Shown: positions 16,356 to 26,514, numbered from the stretch's first letter. The stretch: DNA of 64,000 bases from Oceanicaulis sp. MMSF_3324 (GCF_030733545.1 NZ_JASHIU010000001.1:496001-560000); one strand, 5' to 3'. Translations and numbers: made by a program. Notes: a model not told the origin generated them from the letters alone.

Positions 16356-17468
16356 ATGAAGCATTCACTGATCCCGCTTGCGCTCGCAGCATGCGTCGTT
16401 TCCGCATGTTCTGATGGCACCGCCTCCCAGTCGCGCCCGGATGCGGCGCGCTCTGAGCGAAGTGTGGGCGTCATCGCCCAGGAAGTCGTGGTGGAACGCG
16501 AGGCCGAGCGGATCGAAGCGCTCGGCACGGCGCGCGCCATGGCCAGCGCCACCATTTATTCTGAAGCCGCCGGTGAGGTGGAAAGCGTTGAATTCAGCGC
16601 TGGCGACCGTGTGCAAGCGGGCGATGTGCTGATCCGGCTGGAAGCCGACGAGCAGCGACTGGATTTGCGCCTAGCTCAGGTGGCCGTGCGTGAAGCGGAA
16701 CAATTGCTGGCGCGCTATCGCCGGATTGAAGATACGGGCGCGGTGTCTGACAGCCAGATCGATGAGGCGGTCACCGCGCTCGAGGCGGCCCAGATCGAGG
16801 TGGAGCAGGCTGAAGTCGAGCTGGCGCGCCGCATTGTACGCGCCCCGTTCGACGGCTTTGTCGGCTTGACCGATATCGATGCCGGAGCCCGGGTGACGAC
16901 CACCACCGTGATCACTGAGCTTGATGATCGCACCGCGCTCTATGTGGACTTCAATCCGCCTGAACAGGTGTTCGGTCGGATCGAGGTCGGCGATGTGGTC
17001 AGCGCCCAGCCCTTCGCCGGCGCGGACCGCGCCTATGACGCCGAAGTCATCAATGTGGACAGCCGCATTGATCCGACCGCCCGGACGTTCACCGTGCGGG
17101 CGCGCCTGGAAAATCGCGATGACCAATTGCGTCCGGGCATGAGCTTTTCGGTCCAGTTCGAACTGCTTTCCGATGCCTGGCCGGTCGTGCCCGAAGCCGC
17201 GATCAGCTGGGGCAGCGACGGCGCCTATGTCTGGATCATCCGCGAAGGGCGCGCCTTGCAGGAACCGATCACGCTGGTTCAGCGCCGGCAGGGCACGGTT
17301 CTGGTCAATGGCGCCTTCGGTGCAGGCGACCTCGTCGTGGCCGAAGGCGTGCAGCGCATGCGTGAGGGCGCGCCGGTTGAGCTGATTGAAACCCGTCAGG
17401 CGCAAGTCACCTCGCCGGTGGCCGCCTGGCCGTCCGGGGATGCGGTTCAGGAGGCGGATGCGCAATGA
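16356..17468 (+). CDS. RND efflux periplasmic adaptor lipoprotein (370 aa)
   Basis: A lipoprotein signal ends at lipobox VSAC (C18), anchoring the protein to the inner membrane. The barrel-sandwich half-motif (AAGEVESVEFSAGDRVQAGDVLIRLEADE), the helical hairpin (about 105-150) and the return motif (RIVRAPFDGFVGLTDIDAGARV) identify an HlyD/AcrA-type membrane fusion protein. The C-terminal part fits the membrane-proximal domain. AGGGGAG lies upstream of the start. The stop overlaps the pump gene start by four bases, so it belongs to a three-gene efflux operon. The substrate cannot be read from sequence. Confidence 0.93.
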   Translation: MKHSLIPLALAACVVSACSDGTASQSRPDAARSERSVGVIAQEVVVEREAERIEALGTARAMASATIYSEAAGEVESVEFSAGDRVQAGDVLIRLEADEQRLDLRLAQVAVREAEQLLARYRRIEDTGAVSDSQIDEAVTALEAAQIEVEQAEVELARRIVRAPFDGFVGLTDIDAGARVTTTTVITELDDRTALYVDFNPPEQVFGRIEVGDVVSAQPFAGADRAYDAEVINVDSRIDPTARTFTVRARLENRDDQLRPGMSFSVQFELLSDAWPVVPEAAISWGSDGAYVWIIREGRALQEPITLVQRRQGTVLVNGAFGAGDLVVAEGVQRMREGAPVELIETRQAQVTSPVAAWPSGDAVQEADAQ

Positions 17469-20400
17469 CACCGCCCGGATCCGATCTCCCGGCGCTCGCC
17501 GTTAAACGCCCCATCCTGGCGGTGGTGCTCAACCTGCTCGTGGTGATCGCCGGACTGGCCGCCCTGCTGGCAGTGGAAGTGCGCGAGCTGCCCGATGTGG
17601 ACCGTCCGATCGCCACCGTGCGCGCGGTGCTGCCGGGCGCTGCGCCTGAAACCGTGGACGCCGAAGTCACAAGCGTTCTGGAAGGGGCGGCGGCCCGGGT
17701 CAGCGGGGTTCGGGAGATCCGGTCTTCCAGTGAAGAGAACAGCGCGCGCATCCGTGTCGAGTTCAATCCCGGCGTGGATCTGGACAACGCCGCCTCGGAC
17801 CTGCGCGAAGCGGTCAGCCAGGTCAGCCGGCGTCTGCCCGATCGGGTCGAACAGGTCAGCGTGGTCAAGGCCGATGATGACGCCGAAGCGATTGTCAGTC
17901 TGGCGGTGGTCAGCGACGTCTATGACCAGCAAGAGCTGACGCGCTTGATCGAGAACGACATCGTGCCCGAGCTGACCGCCATTGACGGCGTGGCGACGGT
18001 GAACCTGTCCGGTGATCGGGGCCAGCAATTGCGCGTGGTCATCGATCCCATCCGTCTGAGCCGGTTCGGCCTGACCGTGGGTGATGTGGCCGACGCCCTG
18101 CGCCAGGCCCCGTTTGACGTGCCGGTGGGCAGTTTCCGGTCAACGGACCAGCAGCTGATTGTGCGCGCAGAGGCCACCGCGGCGACCCCTGTACGGGTCA
18201 AGGCGGTGATCATCCAGGACCAGACACGTGTGGGCGATGTGGCCGAAGCCTTCTTCGCCCCGGCCGACGCCACCAGCTTCACCCGGCTTGATGGCCGGGA
18301 CGTGATCGGCATCGGGGTCATTCGCCAGGCCCGGTCCAACACGATCAATATTTCCGACGCGGTGCAGGAGCGCGTGGCGCAGCTCAATGACCGTTTTGAT
18401 GATCTGGAGATCACGGTCACGTCTGACGAGGCCGAATTCATCCGCGAATCCGTCCAGGAAGTGCTTCTGACCCTCACCATCACGGTGCTCATCGTGGTGG
18501 GCGTGATCTGGCTGTTCCTGGGCAAGTTCCGGGCAACGCTGATCCCGTCCGCGGCCATCCCGGCAGCTCTTGTGGGCGCGATTGCGGGGCTGTGGCTCTT
18601 TGGTTTCTCGATCAACATCCTCACCTTGCTGGCGCTGGTGCTGGCCACCGGGTTGATCGTGGACGACGCCATTGTCGTGCTTGAGAACATTCACCGCCTC
18701 CAGTCCAAGGGCGTGGGACGCCGCGCCGCCGCCGTCATCGGCTCGCGCCAGGTGTTCTTCGCCGTGGTTGCCACAACGGCGGTGCTGGTGGCGGTCTTTG
18801 TGCCGATCTCCTTCCTGCCGTCCACGGCGGGCCGCTTGTTCCGCGAGTTCGGCTTCCTGCTCGCACTCGCCGTGATCATTTCATCCTTCGTCGCTCTGAC
18901 GGTCGTGCCCGCGTTCGCGGCGCGCCTCGACCTGACCTCCGGTGATGACAAGACCGGCCCGATCCGGCGCGCTGGCGGCGTCTTCTCACGCACCTATGCA
19001 CGCTTGATCCGCAAGGCGCTGGATCATCCCTGGGCTACTACCGGGATTTGCGTTCTGGCCGCAGGCGGCGCGGTCTTCGCCGCCATGGGTCTCGATCGTG
19101 AGCTGACCCCGGAAGAGGATCGCGGGGTGGTCTATGTCTGGGCGGGCGGGCCGGATGGCGTCGGTCTTGATTACATGGACCGACAGGCGGACCGCATCGA
19201 AGCCATTCTCCAGCCCTATATCGAGAGCGGCGAGATTGAATCCCTGCTCACCGTGGTGGGGCGCTGGGACCCGAACCGCATCTTCATCACCGCGCCGCTC
19301 GCGCCCTATGGCGAACGCACCCGCAGCCAGTCTGAAATCGCCGCCGAGCTGCGCGGCCCGCTGTCGGAAATTCCCGGCGTGCGCGCCAGCGCCTTCGGAC
19401 GCGGCGGTTTGAGCTTTGGCGGTGGCGGGGGGCAGCGCGACGGCATCGAGGTGTCCCTGACCGGGGGCGATTACCCCTCGATCTTTGAAGCCACACGCGC
19501 CCTGGCGGACCGGCTGGATGCGGAATCTCAGATCCTCGACAATCCCGAGATCAGCTATGAGCCCACCCAGCCCCAGCTTTCCATCCAGATTGATCGCCGC
19601 CGCGCGGCGGATCTGGGGGTGCCGCTGGATCAGCTCTCGGTCACGCTGCGCGCCATGGTGGATGGCGAAAACCTCGTCGATCTCAACGTCAATGACCGCG
19701 TGATACCCATTGTGCTGGAAAGCGAGACGGGCGCCGTGCAGGATCCGGCGGATCTGCGCAATCTCTATGTGCGCGCCAATTCCGGCGAGTTGATCCCGCT
19801 TTCAGCGCTGACCACCATTGTGGAAGAGGGCGTAGCGGCCGAGCTTGATCGCACCGAACAGCGCCGGGCCATCGAGCTTGAAGCCGACATTGTCGGCGGT
19901 GCGACCATCGCCGAAGCGGCCGAGGAAATGCGTCGCCTGGCCGATGAGACGCTGCCTGACGACATCGAGCTATTGTTTGAAGGCGAGGCGGAAACCCTGA
20001 ACCAGGCGACCCGGGATCTGATCCTGACCTATGTCTTCGCGCTGGTGATCGTCTTCCTGGTGCTCGCGGCGCAGTTTGAAAGCCTGACCGGCCCGCTCGT
20101 GGTCATGCTCACCGTGCCCTTCGCCCTGGCGGCGGCGGTCTATGCGCTCTTCTTTACGGGTACATCGCTCAATATCTTCTCCCAGATCGGGCTGGTCATG
20201 CTGATCGGTCTGATGGCGAAGAACGGCATTCTGGTGGTGGAATTCGCCGATCAGCTGCGCGCCGAAGGCAAGTCCGTCCGGGCGGCGATCGAGGAAGCCG
20301 CGATCATTCGCCTGCGTCCGATCGCCATGACCCTGATCTCGACGGTTCTGGGCGCCTTGCCGCTGATCCTCGCCACGGGCGCCGGGGCTCAGGCCCGGGT

Positions 20401-20587
20401 TTCCATTGGCTGGACCGTGTTTGGCGGGCTGGGGCTGGCTGCGGCCTTCACCCTGTTCCTGACCCCGGTGGTCTATCTGGGACTGGCGCGGTTCGGCTCG
20501 CCACGCGCGGCGGCGGAAGCCCGGCTGGCGTCCGAGCTCGACGCGGCGGACGCCATAGTGCTCAGCGACAACGGACCGGCGGAATGA
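17465..20587 (+). CDS. RND efflux pump inner-membrane transporter (1040 aa)
   Basis: This is an AcrB-type proton-driven drug/solute antiporter. Its length and topology (TM1 at about 14-32, a large periplasmic loop, TM2-6 at about 330-470, a second loop, TM8-12 at about 855-1010) match the family. The TM4 motif GLIVDDAIVVLENI carries the two aspartates of proton relay, and GLMAKNGILVVEFA is the second-half counterpart with the essential lysine. It belongs to the hydrophobe/amphiphile (HAE1-like) branch by these motifs. It overlaps both neighbours by four bases (ATGA), consistent with stoichiometric translation of the tripartite pump. Confidence 0.95.
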   Translation: MTPPGSDLPALAVKRPILAVVLNLLVVIAGLAALLAVEVRELPDVDRPIATVRAVLPGAAPETVDAEVTSVLEGAAARVSGVREIRSSSEENSARIRVEFNPGVDLDNAASDLREAVSQVSRRLPDRVEQVSVVKADDDAEAIVSLAVVSDVYDQQELTRLIENDIVPELTAIDGVATVNLSGDRGQQLRVVIDPIRLSRFGLTVGDVADALRQAPFDVPVGSFRSTDQQLIVRAEATAATPVRVKAVIIQDQTRVGDVAEAFFAPADATSFTRLDGRDVIGIGVIRQARSNTINISDAVQERVAQLNDRFDDLEITVTSDEAEFIRESVQEVLLTLTITVLIVVGVIWLFLGKFRATLIPSAAIPAALVGAIAGLWLFGFSINILTLLALVLATGLIVDDAIVVLENIHRLQSKGVGRRAAAVIGSRQVFFAVVATTAVLVAVFVPISFLPSTAGRLFREFGFLLALAVIISSFVALTVVPAFAARLDLTSGDDKTGPIRRAGGVFSRTYARLIRKALDHPWATTGICVLAAGGAVFAAMGLDRELTPEEDRGVVYVWAGGPDGVGLDYMDRQADRIEAILQPYIESGEIESLLTVVGRWDPNRIFITAPLAPYGERTRSQSEIAAELRGPLSEIPGVRASAFGRGGLSFGGGGGQRDGIEVSLTGGDYPSIFEATRALADRLDAESQILDNPEISYEPTQPQLSIQIDRRRAADLGVPLDQLSVTLRAMVDGENLVDLNVNDRVIPIVLESETGAVQDPADLRNLYVRANSGELIPLSALTTIVEEGVAAELDRTEQRRAIELEADIVGGATIAEAAEEMRRLADETLPDDIELLFEGEAETLNQATRDLILTYVFALVIVFLVLAAQFESLTGPLVVMLTVPFALAAAVYALFFTGTSLNIFSQIGLVMLIGLMAKNGILVVEFADQLRAEGKSVRAAIEEAAIIRLRPIAMTLISTVLGALPLILATGAGAQARVSIGWTVFGGLGLAAAFTLFLTPVVYLGLARFGSPRAAAEARLASELDAADAIVLSDNGPAE

Positions 20588-21960
20588 TGCAAATGTCCCG
20601 TGCCCTTCTGGCGGCAGCGACGCTGGCCCTGCCTGGCTGCATGGCCGGCCCGGACTATGCGCCGCCGCAGACGCCGGAGCCCGAGCAATTCTCACGCCCG
20701 CTTGAACACGATGCGTCCCGACCCGCCGAGGCAGCCTGGTGGTCCGGTTTCGAAGATCCCACGCTCGCCACGGTGGTGAATGAGGCGCTGGCCGCCAATC
20801 TCGACATCGCCCAAGCCGCCCAGCGACTGATCGCCACCGAAGCCCTTCTGGGCGCGGCGCGTTCGGACTTTCTCCCCACGGTGGATGGCGGGCTGTCCTT
20901 TACGGCGCGCAGCTCCGGCGCCGACAGTGCTTCAGCCTCGCTCTCCTTCTCTCAGGTGCTGGACATCAATGGGCGCTTGCGTCGCGCTGAGGACCGGGCC
21001 CAGGCTCAGGTGCTGGCCAGCACGTATGAGCTTGAGGATTTGCGCCGCCTGACTGCCGCCTCCGCAGCGACGCTCTATGTCCAGCTGCGGCGCGCCCGTT
21101 CGCGCCTGGCGCTTCTGGACGCGTCGCTCGACCTGCAACAGCGCACGCTCGACATTGTTCAAAGTCGGGCCGAAGCAGGCCTGTCGGCTGATCTGGATGT
21201 TCGCCGTGCGGCGGCGGATCTGGCGCGGACACGGGCGCAACGCGGCGCCTTGCAGCTTCAGGAAACCCGCGCGCTCAATGGCCTCGCCGTACTTCTGGGC
21301 CGGTCGCCGGGCCAGCCGATCGCCTTTCTCGAAGATATCGGCTCGCGGCAGAGCGATGCGCTTGAGCTGGGCTATGGGGCCGCGATTGATATCGGCGCGC
21401 CCGCCGCGCTGATCCAGCGGCGGCCCGATCTGCGCGCCGCCGAGGCGCGCCTCGTCGCAGCGACGGCGAATATCGGGGTTCAGGCCGCCGAGCTTTATCC
21501 CTCCCTGCGCTTGCCCGGCGCCGTCAGCACCGATCTTGATGAGGGATTGTCGACGGACCTGACCGCCAGCCTCAGTGCGGTGCTGGATATTCCGCTGTTT
21601 GATTTTGGGCGCCGACAGGCCGAGCTGACCGCCGCCGAGGCTCAGGCGGCTGAAGCTGCGCTCGCCTATCAGAATGTGGTTCTTGGGGCGCTGGAAGAGG
21701 TTGAAACGGGGCTCGTCGCCATCGAGAGCGTGCAGGCGCGTCTCGATGATCTGGGGATCGCCGTGGTCGAGGGCGAACGCGCCTATGACCAGCTCAACGC
21801 GCTCTATCGGGAAGGGCTGGCGAGCTTCATCGACGTTCTGGACGCGCAACGCACCCTGATCGGCAACCGCGAAGCGCTGGTGGATACCCAGGCGGATCTG
21901 GCGCTCGCCGTGATCGACCTCAATGTCGCGCTGGCGGCGCCGACCGGGCCGGGCGCGTAA
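20584..21960 (+). CDS. Outer-membrane efflux channel lipoprotein, TolC/NodT family (458 aa)
   Basis: The signal ends in lipobox LPGC (C19). The mature N-terminus GPDYAPPQTPEPEQF is the usual start of NodT-type channels (MxGPDYxxP). The two structural repeats of outer membrane efflux proteins follow, with LIQRRPDLRAAEARLVAATANIGV and LYREGLASFIDVLDAQRTL as landmark stretches. It completes the efflux system with the adaptor and pump upstream. No adjacent regulator gene is present in the 96-base gap that follows. Confidence 0.94.
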   Translation: MMQMSRALLAAATLALPGCMAGPDYAPPQTPEPEQFSRPLEHDASRPAEAAWWSGFEDPTLATVVNEALAANLDIAQAAQRLIATEALLGAARSDFLPTVDGGLSFTARSSGADSASASLSFSQVLDINGRLRRAEDRAQAQVLASTYELEDLRRLTAASAATLYVQLRRARSRLALLDASLDLQQRTLDIVQSRAEAGLSADLDVRRAAADLARTRAQRGALQLQETRALNGLAVLLGRSPGQPIAFLEDIGSRQSDALELGYGAAIDIGAPAALIQRRPDLRAAEARLVAATANIGVQAAELYPSLRLPGAVSTDLDEGLSTDLTASLSAVLDIPLFDFGRRQAELTAAEAQAAEAALAYQNVVLGALEEVETGLVAIESVQARLDDLGIAVVEGERAYDQLNALYREGLASFIDVLDAQRTLIGNREALVDTQADLALAVIDLNVALAAPTGPGA

Positions 21961-22056
21961 GCCTCGCCTCACGCTGTCGCCTTGGCGGAGCTGGCTCCGC
22001 AGTCTAGCTTGCGCGTCGACTGAGTCCGAACGGGCCAGAACAGGGGAGTTTTCGGT

Positions 22057-23427
22057 ATGCGGATTATTGTCAGCATGGTCCTGGCCGCCGGCCTGACCGG
22101 GGCGGCGAGCGCGCAGGTCGCGCCGCCATCTGAAGTGTTGGACGTGCATGATCATGTGGCCGCAGTGTCGGCGGAGCGGATCGAGCAGGACATCACCACA
22201 TTGGTCAGCTTCGGCACACGTCATACGGCGTCCGAAACCGAGAGCGACACGCGCGGCATCGGCGCGGCGCGGCGATGGATCTATGACGAGTTCGAGCGCA
22301 TTTCCGCAGAGTGCGGCGGCTGCCTTGAGGTCATGTATGTCTCCGAAACCATCAGCGGCGAGCGTCGTATTCCCGATCCGGTCGACGTGGTTTCGGTCAT
22401 CGCCATTCAGCGCGGCACGCTCGATCCGGACCGGATGGTGGTGATGTCGGGCGATATCGACAGCCGGGCCTCCGATGTCATGGACGCCGAGATCGATGCG
22501 CCGGGCGCCAATGACAACGCGTCCGGCGTGGCCGGCGTGCTTGAAGCCGCGCGCGTCCTGACCCAGGACGAGTTCGCCGGCTCGATCATGTATGCGGCCC
22601 TCGCCGGTGAAGAGCAGGGCCTGTTCGGCGGACGCATCGTGGCCGATTACGCGCTTGAACAGGGCTGGCGGCTCAAGGCGGTCATCAACAATGACATGAT
22701 CGGCAATAGCGCCGGCATTGATGGCGTGGTGAACAACAGCACCGCGCGGGTCTTTTCCGAAGGCACGCGCGCGACGGAGACGCCCGAGGAAGCGCGCATC
22801 CGCCGCTTCACCGGCGGCGAAGTGGATTCCCCGTCGCGCAATCTGGCGCGCTTCATTGACCGCACCGCAGACCAGTATGTGCCCAACCTTGATGTGATGA
22901 TGGTCTACCGTCTCGACCGGTTCGGGCGCGGCGGCCACCATCGTCCGTTCAATGAGGCGGGCATGCCGGGCGTGCGGATCATGGAGACCCATGAAGACTA
23001 TAACCGCCAGCATCAGGATATCCGGGTCGAGGACGGCATCGAGTATGGCGATGTGCTCGAAGCGGTGGATTTTGACTATGCCGCCAAGCTGACCGGGCTC
23101 AATGTCGCCACCCTCGCCCAGCTGGCGGGCGCGCCGCCCTTCCCCGCGGAGGTGAGCATTTCCGGCGCCGTCCAGCCGTCCACCACGCTCAGCTGGGCCC
23201 GGCCCGAGGGCGAACAAGCGGACAATCTGATGGGGTATCGCATCTACTGGCGTCTTACCGATGCGCCGCAATGGACCCATAGCCGCTATGTGGGCGATGT
23301 GACCGAATACACGCTCGAGAACATCGTGATCGACAATTACTATTTCGGCGTCTCGTCCGTGGCGCCGGACGGCTCGGAAAGCCCGGTGGTCTTCCCTGGC
23401 CCGGCCGGCTCCTTCGGCGGCTATTAA
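22057..23427 (+). CDS. Exported M28-family peptidase with C-terminal FnIII-like domain (456 aa)
   Basis: The protein has a signal peptide (MRIIVSMVLAAGLTGAASAQ). The M28 core includes GANDNASGVAG (D153, bridging ligand), ALAGEEQGLFGG (E185/E186), VINNDMIGNS and the final ligand region METHEDYNRQHQ. The first zinc ligand is normally His in a GxHxD motif; here the stretch reads SGDIDSR with Asp133 at that place, so metal binding may be altered. The C-terminal 85 residues (STTLSWARPEG to VSSVAPDGSESP) look like a fibronectin type III fold. The AGGGGAG-like sequence upstream supports the start at 22057. Likely periplasmic or secreted aminopeptidase or carboxypeptidase; substrate unknown. Confidence 0.85.
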   Translation: MRIIVSMVLAAGLTGAASAQVAPPSEVLDVHDHVAAVSAERIEQDITTLVSFGTRHTASETESDTRGIGAARRWIYDEFERISAECGGCLEVMYVSETISGERRIPDPVDVVSVIAIQRGTLDPDRMVVMSGDIDSRASDVMDAEIDAPGANDNASGVAGVLEAARVLTQDEFAGSIMYAALAGEEQGLFGGRIVADYALEQGWRLKAVINNDMIGNSAGIDGVVNNSTARVFSEGTRATETPEEARIRRFTGGEVDSPSRNLARFIDRTADQYVPNLDVMMVYRLDRFGRGGHHRPFNEAGMPGVRIMETHEDYNRQHQDIRVEDGIEYGDVLEAVDFDYAAKLTGLNVATLAQLAGAPPFPAEVSISGAVQPSTTLSWARPEGEQADNLMGYRIYWRLTDAPQWTHSRYVGDVTEYTLENIVIDNYYFGVSSVAPDGSESPVVFPGPAGSFGGY

Positions 23428-23459
23428 GGCGACTGGCCCATCAGCTGTGAACAGGAAAG

Positions 23460-23484
23460 GCCTGCCGCTCCCGGCGGGCTTTTT
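23460..23484 (+). terminator. Rho-independent terminator after the M28 peptidase gene
   Basis: GCCTGCCG (23460-23467) pairs with CGGCGGGC (23472-23479, one G-U) around a four-base loop, followed by five T. It lies 33 bases after the stop codon. Confidence 0.85.
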
Positions 23485-23552
23485 CATGGGCGATTGCTGC
23501 ACCTGCAGCGTGTTTTCATTGCGTCGCGCGCGATGAGGGTTACACCCCCCTG

Positions 23553-25148
23553 ATGCTTACGATCTCAAATCTCGACTACCGCATCGGCGCCCGCTCGCTG
23601 TTTGAAAACGCCTCGGCGCAAATCTCCAGCGGCTGGAAGGTCGGTCTGGTGGGGCGCAACGGCACGGGCAAGTCCACCTTGCTGCGGCTGATCCGAGAGG
23701 AGATCGACCAGCCTTCGCCCGACTCCCCGATCCGTTTGATCAAGGGTGCGCGTATGGGCTGGGTGGCGCAGGAGGTGGAGGCGTCTGACGATACGATCCT
23801 CGATGTGGTTCTCGCCACCGATGAGGAACGCCATGCCCTGATGCAGGAGGCGGAGACCGCCACCGATCCTGACCGCATTGGCGAGATACACATGCGGCTC
23901 GCCGATATCGACGCCTGGTCCGCCGAAGCGCGGGCCGCCGAGGTTCTGATGGGTCTGGGATTTACGGACGCAGACCTGTATCGGCCCACGCGGGAGTTCT
24001 CGGGCGGCTGGCGCATGCGCGCGGCCATCGCCGGCGTGCTGTTTTCCGAACCGGACCTGTTGCTGCTCGATGAGCCGACCAACTATCTCGACCTCGAGGG
24101 CGCGGCCTGGCTTGAGAGCTATCTGAAGAAATATCCTCACACCGTCCTGATCGTCAGCCACGACCGGGAAATGCTGAACCGCTGCGTCACCCATACGCTG
24201 GCGCTCGAACACCAACAGCTTACCATCTCGCCGGGCGGCTATGACGCCTGGCTGAAGCTGCGCGCCGCCAAGACCGCGCTTCTGGAAAGCCAGCGCGCCA
24301 AGCAGGAAGCCGATCGCGCGCACCTTCAGGCCTTCATTGATCGCTTCGGCGCCAAGGCGTCCAAGGCCAGCCAGGCCCAGTCGCGGGTGAAGCGGCTTGA
24401 AAAGATGCAGGAAATCACCATTCCCATCGCCGAGCGGACAACGCCGTTCTCTTTCCCCAGCTCGGCGGACACGTTGTCTCCGCCGCTCTTGCAATTGCGC
24501 GATGCTGATGTGGGCTATGGCGAGGATGCGGTGATCCTCAAGGGCGTCGACCTGCGGCTCGATCCCGAAGACCGGATCGCCATTGTCGGCGCCAACGGTC
24601 AGGGCAAGACCACCTTGGTCAAGTCCATCGCCGAACGCCTGCCGCTCCTGTCCGGGGATCGCACCGCGCCGCGCGCCTTGCGGATCGGGTATTTCTCGCA
24701 AGATCAGATGGATGAACTGCGCGAGGGCGAGACCGTCCTGCAGCACGTTCAGGACGCCCTGCCCCAGGGGTCGCCGGAATCCAAGCAGCGCGCCGCGGCC
24801 GCCGCCATGGGCTTTCCCCATGAGAAGGTCGGCACCAAGATCGAGAAGCTGTCAGGCGGCGAGAAGGTGCGCTTGCTGCTGGGACTGATGGCGATGGAGA
24901 AGCCGCACGTGCTCATCCTCGACGAACCCACCTCGCACCTGGATATCGATAGCCGGGAGGCGCTGGTCTACGCGCTCAACGACTATAAGGGCGCCGTGAT
25001 CCTCATCACCCACGATGTCTATCTGGCCGAGGGCACGGCCGATCAGCTCTGGCTGGTCAATCAGGGGCGCGCCAGCCGCTATGACGGCGATCTCAACGAC
25101 TACCGCAAGCTGATCCTCCAGGCGGACCGGGGCACGATCAAGGTCTAG
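23553..25148 (+). CDS. ABC-F family ATPase (531 aa)
   Basis: Two ABC domains are present without membrane segments. The first has Walker A GRNGTGKS, signature FSGGWRMR and Walker B LLLLDEPTNYLDLE. The second has Walker A GANGQGKTT, signature LSGGEKVR and Walker B VLILDEPTSHLDID. The linker between them (about 245-300) is charged and helical, typical of ABC-F proteins that act on ribosomes (Uup/YheS/EttA type). Length 531 fits. The exact subgroup cannot be assigned by eye. Its stop overlaps that of the converging MFS gene. Confidence 0.93.
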   Translation: MLTISNLDYRIGARSLFENASAQISSGWKVGLVGRNGTGKSTLLRLIREEIDQPSPDSPIRLIKGARMGWVAQEVEASDDTILDVVLATDEERHALMQEAETATDPDRIGEIHMRLADIDAWSAEARAAEVLMGLGFTDADLYRPTREFSGGWRMRAAIAGVLFSEPDLLLLDEPTNYLDLEGAAWLESYLKKYPHTVLIVSHDREMLNRCVTHTLALEHQQLTISPGGYDAWLKLRAAKTALLESQRAKQEADRAHLQAFIDRFGAKASKASQAQSRVKRLEKMQEITIPIAERTTPFSFPSSADTLSPPLLQLRDADVGYGEDAVILKGVDLRLDPEDRIAIVGANGQGKTTLVKSIAERLPLLSGDRTAPRALRIGYFSQDQMDELREGETVLQHVQDALPQGSPESKQRAAAAAMGFPHEKVGTKIEKLSGGEKVRLLLGLMAMEKPHVLILDEPTSHLDIDSREALVYALNDYKGAVILITHDVYLAEGTADQLWLVNQGRASRYDGDLNDYRKLILQADRGTIKV

Positions 25149-26443
25149 GGCGCGCTTGCCTGGGTCTGCTCCTCGGCCTCTCCGGCTTCTTCCACGGCGG
25201 TTTCCGCCCAGTATTCGCCGGCGGAGATCGCCGCCGGGGCCATGAGATAATCCTCGGTGCTGTCCGGCGCTTCGCGGCGGGTGATGCGGTAGACGGCATA
25301 GGCGCTGAGCGCCAGGCAGAGCGCGATGAGATAATAGGCGAACCCGTTGGTGCCGAACGCGCCCATCAGGACGCCCGTGCCCAGCGGACCCAGCATGGCG
25401 CCTCCGCCATAGACCATGACCAGTGCGCTGGAGGCCGGGGTCATCTGGTCCACATCCAGCCAGTCATGGGTGTGCGCCATCGACAGCGGGTAGAGGGTCA
25501 TGGTCAGCCCGCCGGCCAGAAAGCCCGCCAGGGTCAGGGCCAGCAAGCCCTGTTCGGCGGCCATGGGCATCATCGCCGCGATCACTGCGGCGGTGGCTGC
25601 GACGCCCGCAATGACATAGCGGCGATCGGTCGTGTCAGACAGCCGCCCGATGGGCCATTGCAGGACTGCGCCGCCCACCAGGCAGGCGGCCATGAACAGC
25701 GACACGCCGCCCACTTCAAAGCCCAGTCGGCGCGCATACACCGCGCCCATGCCCAGAATGATGCCGTTGGCGACGCCGGCGCAGAAGCTGCCGGTCAGGC
25801 CCAGAGGGGAGATCGAGAACAGCTTGCGCAGGGTCAGGCGTTCCACATCCAGGGTGAAGTGGGGCTGCGGGGCGGAGCTCAGCAGGATCGGCACCAGGGC
25901 GCCTGAAATGATGATCGACGAGAAGACATAGAGCGTCAGGCTCGAGGTCGAGGCGACGTTCAGAAGGCCCTGGCCGACGGCGAGGCTGCCATGGGTGATG
26001 ATCATGTAGATGGCCAGCAAGGCGCCGCGATAGGTGTTCGAGCTCTCCCGGTTGAGCCAGCTTTCGGCCACCACGTAGAGACCAGCGAAGCTGAAGCCGG
26101 TGAGAAAGCGCATGCCCGCCCAGACCCAGGGGTCGATGATCAGGCCGTGCACGAGAATGGCGATGGAGCCCAGCGAGGCGAGCGCCGCGAAGGTTCGCAC
26201 ATGGCCTACCCGGCCGATCAGGCGTTCAGCGCCTGCAGATCCGGCGAAGAAACCCGCGAAATAGGCGGTCATGACCAGACCGGTCAGGGCCGAGGAGAAG
26301 CCTGAATCTTCCGCCACCACGCCCAGAAGCGTGCCCTGCAGGCCATTGCCCGCCAGCAGCAGCGCAATACCCAGCAAGAGCGCCCACAATTGCAGGACGG
26401 AATGGAAGAGGCTGCGCTCGCTCGGGGTTTCGGTGAGGCTCAT
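25145..26443 (-). CDS. Major facilitator superfamily transporter (432 aa)
   Basis: The sequence shows twelve hydrophobic segments with the MFS loop 2-3 motif region (GSAGAERLIGRVGHVRTFAA) and a second-half counterpart (WPIGRLSDTTDRRYV). The family resembles the YcaD/UMF-type group with a conserved VVAESWLNRESSNTYRG stretch. The C-terminal tail is Ala/Glu-rich and cytoplasmic. It is single-gene, tail to tail with the ABC-F gene with no terminator between. The substrate is unknown. Confidence 0.9.
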   Translation of the reverse strand: MSLTETPSERSLFHSVLQLWALLLGIALLLAGNGLQGTLLGVVAEDSGFSSALTGLVMTAYFAGFFAGSAGAERLIGRVGHVRTFAALASLGSIAILVHGLIIDPWVWAGMRFLTGFSFAGLYVVAESWLNRESSNTYRGALLAIYMIITHGSLAVGQGLLNVASTSSLTLYVFSSIIISGALVPILLSSAPQPHFTLDVERLTLRKLFSISPLGLTGSFCAGVANGIILGMGAVYARRLGFEVGGVSLFMAACLVGGAVLQWPIGRLSDTTDRRYVIAGVAATAAVIAAMMPMAAEQGLLALTLAGFLAGGLTMTLYPLSMAHTHDWLDVDQMTPASSALVMVYGGGAMLGPLGTGVLMGAFGTNGFAYYLIALCLALSAYAVYRITRREAPDSTEDYLMAPAAISAGEYWAETAVEEAGEAEEQTQASAP

Positions 26444-26514
26444 GGCTGAACTCCTTCGCCACAGAACCGCGCGTGTGCCGCAATCCGGCGCGCCGCGTCA
26501 ATCACGAACACGGG

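Noticed and set aside
21961-22056. Terminator after the efflux operon
   Set aside because: Short GC complementarities are present but no T run follows, so no terminator is called.
20932-23502. Long open frame of 856 codons on the minus strand across the efflux channel and M28 peptidase genes
   Set aside because: It is antisense to two well-supported genes, has no start-site signals and no recognisable motifs; long shadow frames are expected in high-GC DNA.
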